A program made the position numbers and the translations under genes. Positions 15,513 through 22,909 of a stretch of 64,000 nucleotides of DNA are shown here, in pieces. The notes below the pieces were generated by a model, which made no database searches, was not told the DNA's origin, and saw nothing but the letters and a program-made list of their open reading frames with translations. The stretch's first letter is position 1; each line of letters starts with the position of its first letter. Source of the DNA: Porphyromonadaceae bacterium UBA2720 (GTDB lineage Bacteria; Bacteroidota; Bacteroidia; Bacteroidales; Muribaculaceae); assembly GCA_002353885.1 (NCBI GenBank), contig DEKO01000147.1:4530-68529 (forward strand), read 5' to 3'.

Positions 15513-16877
15513 ATGAAACAAAATATCTACTTTATTGGCGCGGGCGGCATTGGAATGGCCGCATTGGAGCGCTACTTTCTGGCACGCGGATGCCGTGTGG
15601 CCGGTTATGACCGCACTCCAAGCGAACTCACGCATGAACTGGAGTCCGAGGGTGTGCACATCGACTATAGCGACGACCCGTCGCTCATTCCCGACTGGTG
15701 CCGCGACCCCGAGCAGACCCTGGTGGTCTACACCGCAGCTATGCCGGCCGACCATCCTGTGCTGAGGTGGTTCTGCGACAATGGCTTTGAGGTCATCAAA
15801 CGCGCCAAGGCGCTTGGCATCGTCACCATGCACAGCCGTGGATTGTGCTTTGCTGGCACCCATGGCAAGACCACCACATCGAGCATGGCGGCGCACATCC
15901 TGCACCAGAGTGGGGTGGGGTGTAACGCCTTCTTGGGGGGCATCTTGCGCAACTATGGCTCCAACTTCTTGCTGAGCGACTCTAGTCCCTACTCGGTCAT
16001 CGAGGCCGACGAGTTTGACCGCTCGTTCCATCAGCTCACTCCCTGGGTTGCCGTGATCACCTCTACCGATCCCGACCACCTCGACATCTATGGCACCGAG
16101 GAGGCCTATCTGGAGAGCTTTGCCCACTTCACCTCGCTCATTAGGCCCGACGGAGCACTCATCGTGCACACGGGGCTGAAACTTGTGCCACGTCCGCACG
16201 AGGGTGTGAAGGTGTACACCTACAGCCGCCATGATGGCGACTTCCATGCGCAGAACATCCGCAAGGCTGACGGCGACATCACCTTCGACCTGGTCACGCC
16301 ATGGGAGGTGATAGCCGACATCAGCCTGGGGGTGCCCGTCGACATCAACATCGATAATGCCATCGCAGCCATGGCGGCTTGCCGGCTCACTGAGGTTAGC
16401 GCTGATGACATGCGCCGCGCCATCGCCACCTTCCAGGGCCCCAAGCGCCGCTTTGAGTTCTGGCTGAAAGAGCCCGGCGAGCACGGACGCGTGATGATTG
16501 ACGACTATGCCCACCACCCTGACGAGTTGCGCGCTAGCATCACCAGTGTGCGCGACCTCTATCCTGGCCGCCGGTTGGGTGTCATTTTTCAGCCGCATCT
16601 CTACACTCGCACACGCGACTTCGCGCCCGAGTTTGCCCAGGTGCTGTCGCTGGCCGACGAGGTCTATCTGCTTCCCATCTATCCAGCACGCGAGCAGCCC
16701 ATTCCCGGTGTCACCAGCGAGATCATACTCAACAGGCTCACATGTGCTAAAAAAGCTATAATTCCGCGCGAAAAATTGGTCGAATCGATTAAAAGCCTTA
16801 ACTTTGACGTTTTGTTGACCGTCGGTGCCGGCGATATCGACCGCCTCTTGCCCGACATCCGCCAGCAGCTACTCTAG
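15513..16877 (+). CDS. murC: UDP-N-acetylmuramate:L-alanine ligase
   Basis: MurC starts the peptide stem of peptidoglycan by joining L-alanine to UDP-MurNAc. The 454-aa product opens with the glycine loop FIGAGGIGMAALER and has the P-loop GTHGKTT (115-121), VIEADEFDRS, the TSTDPDHLDIY segment, MIDDYAHHPDEL and a C-terminal domain with FQPHLYTRTRDF. It matches the family in order and length. It is separated from murG by the repeat-bracketed pseudogene and from ftsQ by the GxxExxY cassette. Confidence 0.96.
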   Translation: MKQNIYFIGAGGIGMAALERYFLARGCRVAGYDRTPSELTHELESEGVHIDYSDDPSLIPDWCRDPEQTLVVYTAAMPADHPVLRWFCDNGFEVIKRAKALGIVTMHSRGLCFAGTHGKTTTSSMAAHILHQSGVGCNAFLGGILRNYGSNFLLSDSSPYSVIEADEFDRSFHQLTPWVAVITSTDPDHLDIYGTEEAYLESFAHFTSLIRPDGALIVHTGLKLVPRPHEGVKVYTYSRHDGDFHAQNIRKADGDITFDLVTPWEVIADISLGVPVDINIDNAIAAMAACRLTEVSADDMRRAIATFQGPKRRFEFWLKEPGEHGRVMIDDYAHHPDELRASITSVRDLYPGRRLGVIFQPHLYTRTRDFAPEFAQVLSLADEVYLLPIYPAREQPIPGVTSEIILNRLTCAKKAIIPREKLVESIKSLNFDVLLTVGAGDIDRLLPDIRQQLL

Positions 16878-16881
16878 TTTC

Positions 16882-16903
16882 AGACAATAAAGACATAAAG
16901 ACA
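16882..16903. repeat. Left inverted repeat of the GxxExxY cassette
   Basis: AGACAATAAAGACATAAAG and the following ACA form a 22-nt arm that is the inverse of 17328-17349 at 20 of 22 positions, with 15 consecutive identical bases (AAAGACATAAAGACA). It starts 5 nt after the murC stop. The first 12 bases also recur in direct orientation at 17292-17303 over the end of the GxxExxY gene. Confidence 0.8.
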
Positions 16904-16916
16904 TATTTTTATATGT

Positions 16917-17300
16917 ATGGATGTTGAACAAATCATGTCAGACATAGTTCAAAGTGCCTATGAAGTCAGAGGTGCGCTTAAGCCAGGCTTTTTAGAGAAA
17001 GTCTATGAGAATGCCATGGCAATAGAACTTCGCTCTAGAGGCTATGAGGTTAAGCAACAGGTCTCCATTGATGTGAGGTATAAAGGGTATCAAGTAGGTG
17101 ACTATATAGCCGATCTCATTGTCAATGACAGGGTTGTCATTGAAATCAAGGCCACGAGAAATATCGATGTGACTCATGAGCTGCAAACAGTTTCTTATCT
17201 GACTGCTACGGGGATAGACAATGGCATTATTCTCAATTTTGGCAATCCTGATAAAGTTCAAATAAAAAGGAAATATCGAATATTCAGAACAAGACAATAA
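16917..17300 (+). CDS. GxxExxY family protein (PD-(D/E)XK-like)
   Basis: The 127-aa protein has the namesake motif in LKPGFLEKVYENAMAIEL (G-F-L-E-K-V-Y) and a nuclease-like core: YIADLIVNDRVVIEIKAT gives the D...EIK pattern of PD-(D/E)XK folds. No activity is established for the family, and members are often scattered as lone genes in Bacteroidota. The gene is intact, less G+C-rich than its neighbours, and sits alone between murC and ftsQ inside a pair of inverted repeats. Such a nuclease-like gene has no known reason to be in a division operon, so it is best read as a mobile or formerly mobile passenger. Confidence 0.88.
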   Translation: MDVEQIMSDIVQSAYEVRGALKPGFLEKVYENAMAIELRSRGYEVKQQVSIDVRYKGYQVGDYIADLIVNDRVVIEIKATRNIDVTHELQTVSYLTATGIDNGIILNFGNPDKVQIKRKYRIFRTRQ

Positions 17301-17327
17301 AGATTGCAAATGGCCAATATAAAAAAT

Positions 17328-17349
17328 TGTCTTTATGTCTTTTTCGTCT
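17328..17349. repeat. Right inverted repeat of the GxxExxY cassette
   Basis: TGTCTTTATGTCTTT and the next seven bases mirror the left arm at 16882-16903. This arm lies directly upstream of ftsQ, in the place where an ftsQ start codon would be expected, and the frame is open through it. Confidence 0.8.
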
Positions 17350-17362
17350 AAAAAAAGAAAAA

Positions 17363-18259
17363 TTGAAACGGATTATTCAAAATATGATATTGCTGGTCAT
17401 GGCGGGGCTGCTGCTGTGGGGCATCTTCTGGGCCCGCGGCAAGGCAGCCGATGAGCTGTGCCAGCGCGTCGAGGTAACCATCGACAATGCCGACAGCACA
17501 CAGTTTGTCACCCCGCAAGGCGTCATTACCGAGCTGGCCAGCCTGGGCTTCAAGGTCGTGGGCAAACCCATGTGGCAAATCGATGCCAGTCGCATCGAGC
17601 AGGCATTGCAGCGGTCGGACTATCTGGAGAAGGCCGAGTGTGTCAAGGGTCCCGATGGCGTGCTGATGATTCGCGTCAGCCAACTGGTGCCCGTGCTCAG
17701 GGTCTTCGACGGCGACCAGAGCTACTATGTCAACCGCTACGGCAAGAAGATGAGCGCCACAGCCAGCTATCATGCCGACGTTCCGGTGGTGCAGGGGCAC
17801 TTCACCGATCGTTACCCCGCCACCCGGCTGTTGCCCATGGTGCAATATGTCGAGGGCGACTCGCTGCTGCGCTCGCTGGTGACCATGTTCACCATGCGCG
17901 ACAGCGACAACATCTTCATTGTCCCCGCCATCTATGGCCACGTCGTCAACATGGGCAATGCCGCTGACTATGAGGCCAAGTTCCGCAAGCTCAAGCTCTT
18001 CTACCGCAAGGTCATGCCTGCCAAGGGGTGGGAGACCTACGACACCATCTCGGTCAAGTGGGACCACCAGGTCGTGGCCACCCGTCGTCACAAGGCTGTG
18101 AAGATTGAGATGACCTACGACTCGGCCTACGACGAACCCGAGACCGACATCCAGACCATGTCGATCGACGAAGACCGCCACACCCTGGCTGTCGACAGCA
18201 AGAAGAAACAAGCGACAAGCGACAAAAAGCAAGAAACAAGAGACAAGAAACAACAATAA
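17363..18259 (+). CDS. ftsQ: Cell division protein FtsQ/DivIB
   Basis: FtsQ is the bitopic scaffold that links early division proteins to FtsL/FtsB and FtsW/FtsI. The product has a short cytoplasmic start, one membrane helix (MILLVMAGLLLWGIFWARG), then a periplasmic POTRA-like domain (VEVTIDNADSTQFVTPQGVITELASLG). The FtsQ body follows, with YYVNRYGKKMSA and the C-terminal ISVKWDHQVV. The tail is charged and repetitive (KKKQATSDKKQETRDKKQQ). The start is uncertain: I choose TTG 17363 (298 aa); ATG 17384 is possible. An upstream frame opening at TTG 17327 would begin inside the repeat arm and add non-native residues. Confidence 0.85.
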   Translation: MKRIIQNMILLVMAGLLLWGIFWARGKAADELCQRVEVTIDNADSTQFVTPQGVITELASLGFKVVGKPMWQIDASRIEQALQRSDYLEKAECVKGPDGVLMIRVSQLVPVLRVFDGDQSYYVNRYGKKMSATASYHADVPVVQGHFTDRYPATRLLPMVQYVEGDSLLRSLVTMFTMRDSDNIFIVPAIYGHVVNMGNAADYEAKFRKLKLFYRKVMPAKGWETYDTISVKWDHQVVATRRHKAVKIEMTYDSAYDEPETDIQTMSIDEDRHTLAVDSKKKQATSDKKQETRDKKQQ

Positions 18260-18260
18260 C

Positions 18261-18292
18261 CTTGCTTGTTCTCACAAAAAATGCTAACTTTG
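18261..18292 (+). promoter_or_regulatory. Candidate ftsA promoter
   Basis: CTTG (18261-18264), a 20-nt spacer, and a perfect -7 box TAACTTTG (18285-18292) follow the ftsQ stop. It would give ftsA-ftsZ their own transcript with a leader of about 165 nt containing the next two repeats. Confidence 0.5.
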
Positions 18293-18310
18293 CCCATTTA
18301 AACCAACGAA

Positions 18311-18338
18311 GGGTAAGGGGTAAAGGGTAAGGGGTAAA
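18311..18338. repeat. Heptamer array, GGGTAAG/GGGTAAA x4, in the ftsA leader
   Basis: Units GGGTAAG and GGGTAAA alternate twice. The array lies between the candidate ftsA promoter and the C/G-rich inverted repeat. Confidence 0.85.
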
Positions 18339-18347
18339 GGTCTGTGT

Positions 18348-18416
18348 GTCCCCCCCAAGCCCCCCTAAGGGGGGTGTACAATGTGGCTGATTCCCCCTTT
18401 AGGGGGCTAGGGGGAC
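18348..18416. repeat. C/G-run inverted repeat upstream of ftsA
   Basis: The left arm (18348-18374) and right arm (18393-18416) are inverse to each other (GTCCCCC-A-GCCCCC-TAA-GGGGG). Each arm also contains its own palindrome (CCCCCCTAAGGGGGG; CCCCCTTTAGGGGG). The 18-nt spacer has no feature. With the heptamer array it fills most of the 204-nt ftsQ-ftsA gap. Very stable RNA structure is expected if transcribed. Confidence 0.75.
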
Positions 18417-18463
18417 GATGGGGGGCTTGTGACTCGAAATAGAAAAAACAAAACATCATAACT

Positions 18464-19762
18464 ATGGATAAGAACCAGTATATTGTAGCATTTGAGATTG
18501 GGTCCAGCAAGATTGTGGGTGCTGTGGCCGAGAAGTCGCCTGCGGGCATGGTGAGCGTGAGCCATCTGGTCGAGGAACGGCTCAGCAACTGTGTGCGCTA
18601 TGGCTGCGTGCAGAATGTGGAGAATGTCAAGGCCGCCATCAACCGCATCATTAAGAACATCGAGGACCAGGTGGGCGGCGACGTCAACCAGGTCTACATC
18701 GGCGTGAGCGGCAGGTCGCTGCACAGCGAGGTGAGCGAGGTCAACCGCAGCCTGGATGCCAGCAAGGCCATTACAGCCGAGGTGATAGCTGCCATCATCC
18801 GCGATGCCAGCCGCAACCCCATTAAGAACTATGAGACCATCGCTGTGGTGCCTCGCACCTATCTGGTGGACAAGAATGTGACCGCAGACCCTGTGGGGGG
18901 CTATGGCTCGAGCATCAAGATCAAGGCCAACCTGATAGTTGCCAAACCCACCATCAAGCAGAACCTGACACGCGTGATGAGCTTTGGCATCAATGTCAAG
19001 GACTACATTGTCACCCCGCTGGCCGTGGGCGAGTATGTGCTCACCGACAGCGAGCGGCTGGGCTGCATGCTTGTCGATCTGGGTGCCGAGACCACGACGG
19101 TGAGCATCTACAAGGACGGCTCGCTGGCCTACCTGTCGACACTGCCGCTGGGTGGACGCAACATCACCCGCGACATCAGCAATGGTCTGAGTGTACTAGA
19201 GGACACTGCCGAGCGTGTGAAGAAGAACATCAACAACCCGCTCGAAGCCAATGTTGACAACATCGTCATTGAGGGCGTGAACAGCAGCGAGGCGGCCAAC
19301 TTCATCGCTGCTCGCAACCGCGAGATCATCGCTAACATCAAGAACCAGCTCAACCTGGCCGGGATGACCACCGACGACATCCGCACCATTGTACTCATCG
19401 GTGGCGGATCGCAGTTGCAAGGTATGGCCAAGAAACTCGAGGAGACAACCAAGCTGAGCGTGCGCATGGGGCACTATCCTCAGTCGCTCAACATCCTCAA
19501 TCACAGCTTCAACCGCACTGAGTATATTGAGGCATTCTGCCTGCTGGCCAAGGCCGCAGCCGATATCCAGCCTGGCGACAGCTGCATCACCCGTCGCAAC
19601 TACGACGCCGGTTTCGAGGTGGAACCCAAGCGGCCCGTCACCCCCGAGCCCGAGCGCGAACAGCCTGCAAAGGAGCCGAAGAAGCCCAAGAAAGCCGGCT
19701 TCTGGGAGCGTCTCAAGGGCAAGGCAGCCGACATGTTCTCGGAAGATGACACCGACGACTAG
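18464..19762 (+). CDS. ftsA: Cell division protein FtsA
   Basis: FtsA is the actin-like protein that ties FtsZ filaments to the membrane. The 432-aa product has the actin-fold phosphate loops (FEIGSSKIVGAVAEK at the start; MLVDLGAETTTVSIY in the middle), an SHS2-like 1C region, and the adenosine motif IVLIGGGSQLQGM. The C-terminus holds a proline/lysine-rich linker and an amphipathic end (GFWERLKGKAADMF) that serves as the membrane-targeting helix, followed by acidic residues. ftsZ follows after 55 nt. Confidence 0.95.
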   Translation: MDKNQYIVAFEIGSSKIVGAVAEKSPAGMVSVSHLVEERLSNCVRYGCVQNVENVKAAINRIIKNIEDQVGGDVNQVYIGVSGRSLHSEVSEVNRSLDASKAITAEVIAAIIRDASRNPIKNYETIAVVPRTYLVDKNVTADPVGGYGSSIKIKANLIVAKPTIKQNLTRVMSFGINVKDYIVTPLAVGEYVLTDSERLGCMLVDLGAETTTVSIYKDGSLAYLSTLPLGGRNITRDISNGLSVLEDTAERVKKNINNPLEANVDNIVIEGVNSSEAANFIAARNREIIANIKNQLNLAGMTTDDIRTIVLIGGGSQLQGMAKKLEETTKLSVRMGHYPQSLNILNHSFNRTEYIEAFCLLAKAAADIQPGDSCITRRNYDAGFEVEPKRPVTPEPEREQPAKEPKKPKKAGFWERLKGKAADMFSEDDTDD

Positions 19763-19817
19763 TAACTAGACTCCCTTACCTGTCCACCTGCTTATTTGAA
19801 ACAAAAAACTACACTAT

Positions 19818-21191
19818 ATGAGACCAAACATTTATGACTCTGTGGACCAGAACCCTGGTTTTGAGGAGAAGAAGAACCCGACCATTATCAAGGTGGTGGG
19901 CGTGGGCGGTGGCGGCAACAACGCCATCAACCACATGTGGGCGCAGAATGTCGAGGGCGTGTCGTTTGTCGTGATCAACACCGACCGTCAGGCACTGAAC
20001 ATGTCGCCAGTACCCAACCGTGTGCTCATCGGGCCGAAAACGACCAATGGTCTCGGTGCCGGCAATGTGCCTGAGCGTGCCAAGGCTGCTGCCGAGGAGA
20101 GCGAGGCCGAGATTGCAGCACTGTTTGACGACGAGACCAAGATGGTGTTTATCACCGCCGGCATGGGCGGCGGCACCGGTACCGGCGCGGCACCTGTGGT
20201 GGCCCGCATCGCCCACGAGAAGGGCGTGCTCACCATCGGCATCGTCACTATCCCCTTCTTGTTCGAGGGGCAGAAGAAGATTCTCAAGGCTCTAGCCGGT
20301 GCTGACGAGATGAGCAAATATGTTGACGCATTGCTCATCATCAACAATCAGCGCCTGATTGACATCTATCCCGACTTGGACTTCAACAACGCCTTTGGCA
20401 AGGCCGATGACACACTGTCGACTGCTGCACGCTCGATCAGCGAGCTCATCACCGCCGAGGGCCAGGTGAACGTCGACTTTATGGACGTCAACACCACGCT
20501 GCGCGATGGCGGTGTTGCCATCATCAGCAGCGGATATGGCGAGGGCGAGCACCGCGTGACCAAGGCCATCGAGGATGCTCTGGAGTCTCCGTTGCTCAAG
20601 AACCGTGACGTCTATGGTTCGCGCAAGATTTTGATTAACGTCTACTATAATCCCGACAGCAAAAATCCGTTCAAGACTCAAGAGTTGAGCGAGGTCGAGG
20701 AGTTCATGGCCAACTTCAGCCAAGAGGTGGACGTGATCACGGGATATGCCCACGACCGCTCGCTCGAGGACAAAATCAAGATTACAGTGCTGGCAGCAGG
20801 ATTTAATGTCTCGCTCGAGAAGGAGTCGCCCGCACCGGTGGTGCGTCATCGGCGCACCGAGTCGGTGGCCGCCGAGGTGCCCGCCGCACCGGCCGATGCC
20901 GACAAGCGACTGCAGGAGGAGTATGGCGCAGCGGCTATTGCCGAGATGCAGACGCGCAAAGACGAGGCGCAGTTCATCCTGCTCACGCCTGAGGACATCG
21001 ACAACGACGAGCTGGTCGACTTGCTGGAGCGCACACCGGCCTACAAGCGCAAGCCCGACGACAAGACCGCCATTCGCGAGAAGCGTCAGGCGGCTGCCAC
21101 ACAGGCGGCCAAGGCAGCTGAGCAGGCCACCAAGCCCGCCGCACCCAAGAAGCCTGGCACGAGTGCCACCATCAACTTTGGCAGCGATTGA
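19818..21191 (+). CDS. ftsZ: Cell division GTPase FtsZ
   Basis: FtsZ is the tubulin homologue that forms the division ring. The 457-aa product has IKVVGVGGGGNNAINHM at the start, the tubulin signature GGGTGTGAAPVVA, the synergy-loop region NVDFMDVNTTLRDGG, and the GTPase domain ending near VLAAGFNV. After this comes a variable, Ala- and Lys-rich linker of about 130 residues, longer than in E. coli, and an end reading GTSATINFGSD. It closes the dcw cluster and is followed by a strong terminator. Confidence 0.97.
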   Translation: MRPNIYDSVDQNPGFEEKKNPTIIKVVGVGGGGNNAINHMWAQNVEGVSFVVINTDRQALNMSPVPNRVLIGPKTTNGLGAGNVPERAKAAAEESEAEIAALFDDETKMVFITAGMGGGTGTGAAPVVARIAHEKGVLTIGIVTIPFLFEGQKKILKALAGADEMSKYVDALLIINNQRLIDIYPDLDFNNAFGKADDTLSTAARSISELITAEGQVNVDFMDVNTTLRDGGVAIISSGYGEGEHRVTKAIEDALESPLLKNRDVYGSRKILINVYYNPDSKNPFKTQELSEVEEFMANFSQEVDVITGYAHDRSLEDKIKITVLAAGFNVSLEKESPAPVVRHRRTESVAAEVPAAPADADKRLQEEYGAAAIAEMQTRKDEAQFILLTPEDIDNDELVDLLERTPAYKRKPDDKTAIREKRQAAATQAAKAAEQATKPAAPKKPGTSATINFGSD

Positions 21192-21200
21192 GGCTAGACA

Positions 21201-21236
21201 AAAATGTGCCGCGCCAACGATGGCGCGGCACATTTT
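21201..21236. terminator. Bidirectional terminator between ftsZ and adk
   Basis: A perfect 16-bp stem (21201-21216 and 21221-21236, core TGTGCCGCGCCA) with a 4-nt loop begins with AAAA and ends in T-runs, so it can work on both strands: for ftsZ on the plus strand and adk on the minus strand. Confidence 0.93.
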
Positions 21237-21242
21237 TTCTAG

Positions 21243-21277
21243 GCTTAAAGCTTATTGCTTAAGGCTAATAGCCTAAA
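21243..21277. repeat. Heptamer array, GCTTAAA x5
   Basis: Units GCTTAAA, GCTTATT, GCTTAAG, GCTAATA, GCCTAAA lie between the terminator and the adk stop. This array is at a 3' end, so the class is not limited to leaders. A related set (AAGCCAT, AAGCTAT, TAGCCAA) occurs at 52853-52873. Confidence 0.8.
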
Positions 21278-21280
21278 AAA

Positions 21281-21859
21281 TCACTTGACCGAGTCGATAG
21301 CTTGCTTGATGTCTGCAAAGATGTCCTCAATCTTGCCAGTGCCCTTGATGGCGTGATAAAGGCCCTTCTGCTGATAGAAGGCCTGCAGTGGCGAGGTCTG
21401 ATTGTGATAGACTGCGAGTCGGTTTTTCACCGTCTCGGGGTTGTCGTCGCTGCGTCCGGTCATCTTGCCGCGCAGTAGGATGCGCTCGACGAGTTCTTGC
21501 TCGGGCACTTCCAGCCCCACCACAGCACTGATGCTGGTGCCGCGCTCTTGCAGCATGGCCTCAAGAGCCTCGGCCTGTGGGATGGTGCGTGGAAATCCGT
21601 CGAAGATAACTCCCTCGCTTGCTGCCTCCTTGTTTGCGTCAAGCACATCGGCCAGGATGCTGATCATGAGCTCGTCGGGAATGAGTTGCCCCTTGTCCAT
21701 ATAGGCCTTTGCAGTGGCTCCGAGCTCGGTTCCACGCTTGATGTTGTCGCGCAGCACATCGCCTGTGCTGATGTGAAACAAGTTGTACTCCTTGATGATG
21801 TTGTCACTCTGTGTGCCCTTGCCTGAGCCCGGGGCACCAAAAATCACGATATTAAGCAT
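21281..21859 (-). CDS. adk: Adenylate kinase
   Basis: Adk balances ATP, ADP and AMP. The product (192 aa from ATG 21859, MLNIVIFGAPGSGKGTQ) has the P-loop GAPGSGKGT (8-16), the AMP-binding segment FHISTGDVLRDNI, DGFPRTIPQAEALE, and a short LID with RGKMTGRSDDNPETVKNR. It is the short-LID form without zinc cysteines. The frame continues upstream through tandem repeats to 21958, but that part only translates the repeat arrays, so ATG 21859 is the real start. Confidence 0.96.
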   Translation of the reverse strand: MLNIVIFGAPGSGKGTQSDNIIKEYNLFHISTGDVLRDNIKRGTELGATAKAYMDKGQLIPDELMISILADVLDANKEAASEGVIFDGFPRTIPQAEALEAMLQERGTSISAVVGLEVPEQELVERILLRGKMTGRSDDNPETVKNRLAVYHNQTSPLQAFYQQKGLYHAIKGTGKIEDIFADIKQAIDSVK

Positions 21860-21874
21860 TTTATTTAAGTTTTT

Positions 21875-21977
21875 AAGTTTCGAGTTTTGTGTTTCGAGTT
21901 TCGCGTTGCGAGCATTCGAGCATTCGATTATTCGAGCATTCGATATATTAACGACCAACGTCTAACATCTAACGTCT
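21875..21977. repeat. Three adjacent 7/8-nt arrays in the adk leader
   Basis: Three arrays of different unit stand side by side. At 21875-21909 are AAGTTTC, GAGTTTT, GTGTTTC, GAGTTTC, GCGTTGC (on the adk strand AACTCGAAAC-like, related to the murD and pheT arrays). At 21910-21949 are 8-nt units GAGCATTC, GAGCATTC, GATTATTC, GAGCATTC, GATATATT. At 21957-21977 are AACGTCT, AACATCT, AACGTCT. The last runs into the hpt stop codon. Together they fill the whole adk-hpt gap. Confidence 0.85.
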
Positions 21978-22515
21978 AACTTTTGACGACATAGATGTCG
22001 CTCAAGTTGCGTGCCAGGCCGTCGAGGTCGAGTCCATAACCGATGATGAACTTTGATGGAATCTCAAAGCCGACATACTCGGGTGGTGTGCCCAGTTTGA
22101 GCGATCCAGGTTTGTAGAGGAGTGTTGCCATCTTGACGCTGTTGGGCTTGCGCTCAAGCAGCATCTGTCTCAGCTGGTAGGCTGTGACTCCCGTGTCGAC
22201 GATGTCCTCGATGATGACAATGTCTCGTCCCTCGATGTCTTCGTTGAGTCCCATAATCTCGCGCACACGTCCTGTCGAGCTGGTTCCTTCATAGCTCTTG
22301 AAGCGAATGAAGGTAATTTCGGCTTCGGGCAGCTGGCAGGCACGGAACAGGTCGGCCGCAAAGACAAATGCTCCGTTTAGTACGCACAAGAACAGAGGGT
22401 TGCCGTTGGGGTAGTCGTGCTTGATTTCTTGTGCCACGCGCTGCACTTGTTGTGCAATCTGTTCACGTGTCAGATAGGGCTCAAAAGTGAGCCCATTGTA
22501 GGTCACTGTATCCAT
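21976..22515 (-). CDS. hpt: Hypoxanthine phosphoribosyltransferase
   Basis: Hpt makes IMP (and GMP) from salvaged bases and PRPP. The product (179 aa from ATG 22515, MDTVTYNGLTFEPYL) has PLFLCVLNGAFVFAADLFR, the FIRFKSYEGTSSTG loop, the PRPP-binding motif DIVIIEDIVDTGVTA, and the base-specificity segment YVGFEIPSKFIIGYGLDLDG. All are intact. Upstream in-frame codons to 22602 are ignored because the promoter lies at 22534-22564. Its stop codon falls in the heptamer array shared with the adk leader. Confidence 0.95.
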   Translation of the reverse strand: MDTVTYNGLTFEPYLTREQIAQQVQRVAQEIKHDYPNGNPLFLCVLNGAFVFAADLFRACQLPEAEITFIRFKSYEGTSSTGRVREIMGLNEDIEGRDIVIIEDIVDTGVTAYQLRQMLLERKPNSVKMATLLYKPGSLKLGTPPEYVGFEIPSKFIIGYGLDLDGLARNLSDIYVVKS

Positions 22516-22533
22516 AGATGTCGAATTTTTCGG

Positions 22534-22564
22534 CAAAATTAGTGCAAGTTGCGCGCAATACAAA
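22534..22564 (-). promoter_or_regulatory. hpt promoter
   Basis: On the minus strand TTTG (22561-22564), a 19-nt spacer and TAATTTTG (22534-22541) match the Bacteroidales consensus fully. The -7 box ends 19 nt from the hpt ATG. Confidence 0.85.
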
Positions 22565-22719
22565 ATGAAAAACGTAGTTTTACATTTTTTTTGCCGAAAC
22601 ACCGCCCAAAATACGATTCAGCGAGGCCATGCGAGCTTGCTCGCTGATGGCCGGGCGTGAGCATTTTATCCAACCATTAGTGCAAGTAGAGTGAAGTACA
22701 CAATGAAAAACGCAGCTTT
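22538..22719. repeat. Imperfect direct duplication and strong hairpin upstream of hpt
   Basis: A 44-nt segment at 22538-22581 (ATTAGTGCAAGT...AATGAAAAACG) recurs at 22676-22719 with about 80 percent identity. Between the copies is a strong hairpin at 22625-22652: GGCCAT-GCGAGC, TT loop, GCTCGC-TG-ATGGCC. The second copy lacks the -7 box. The rest of the 394-nt hpt-nnr gap (22720-22909) is A+T-rich and holds the nnr -7 box; no small gene is convincing. Confidence 0.65.
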
Positions 22720-22818
22720 TTTGGGAACTCTCTTTAATCATCCCCCAAAGAGGGGAAAGAACAAAATATTTTTCGATAGTTTTTTTGTTTTTTTTCTCGA
22801 TTGACGCAAAAAAAACAC

Positions 22819-22826
22819 TAACTTTG
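22819..22826 (+). promoter_or_regulatory. Candidate nnr promoter -7 box
   Basis: TAACTTTG matches the Bacteroidales -7 consensus; no TTTG stands at the right distance upstream. The leader would be about 80 nt. Confidence 0.45.
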
Positions 22827-22909
22827 TAGACTTGAACCGGCGGCACCCGATTCTGTGGTGCCATTGAAGCGGCTAAACGACTAAATTTCAACTGACTCGC
22901 TCTGTATAT

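Noticed and set aside
21860..21958. N-terminal extension of adenylate kinase
   Set aside because: The added residues are translated tandem repeats; the conserved enzyme begins at MLNIVIFGAPGSGKG.
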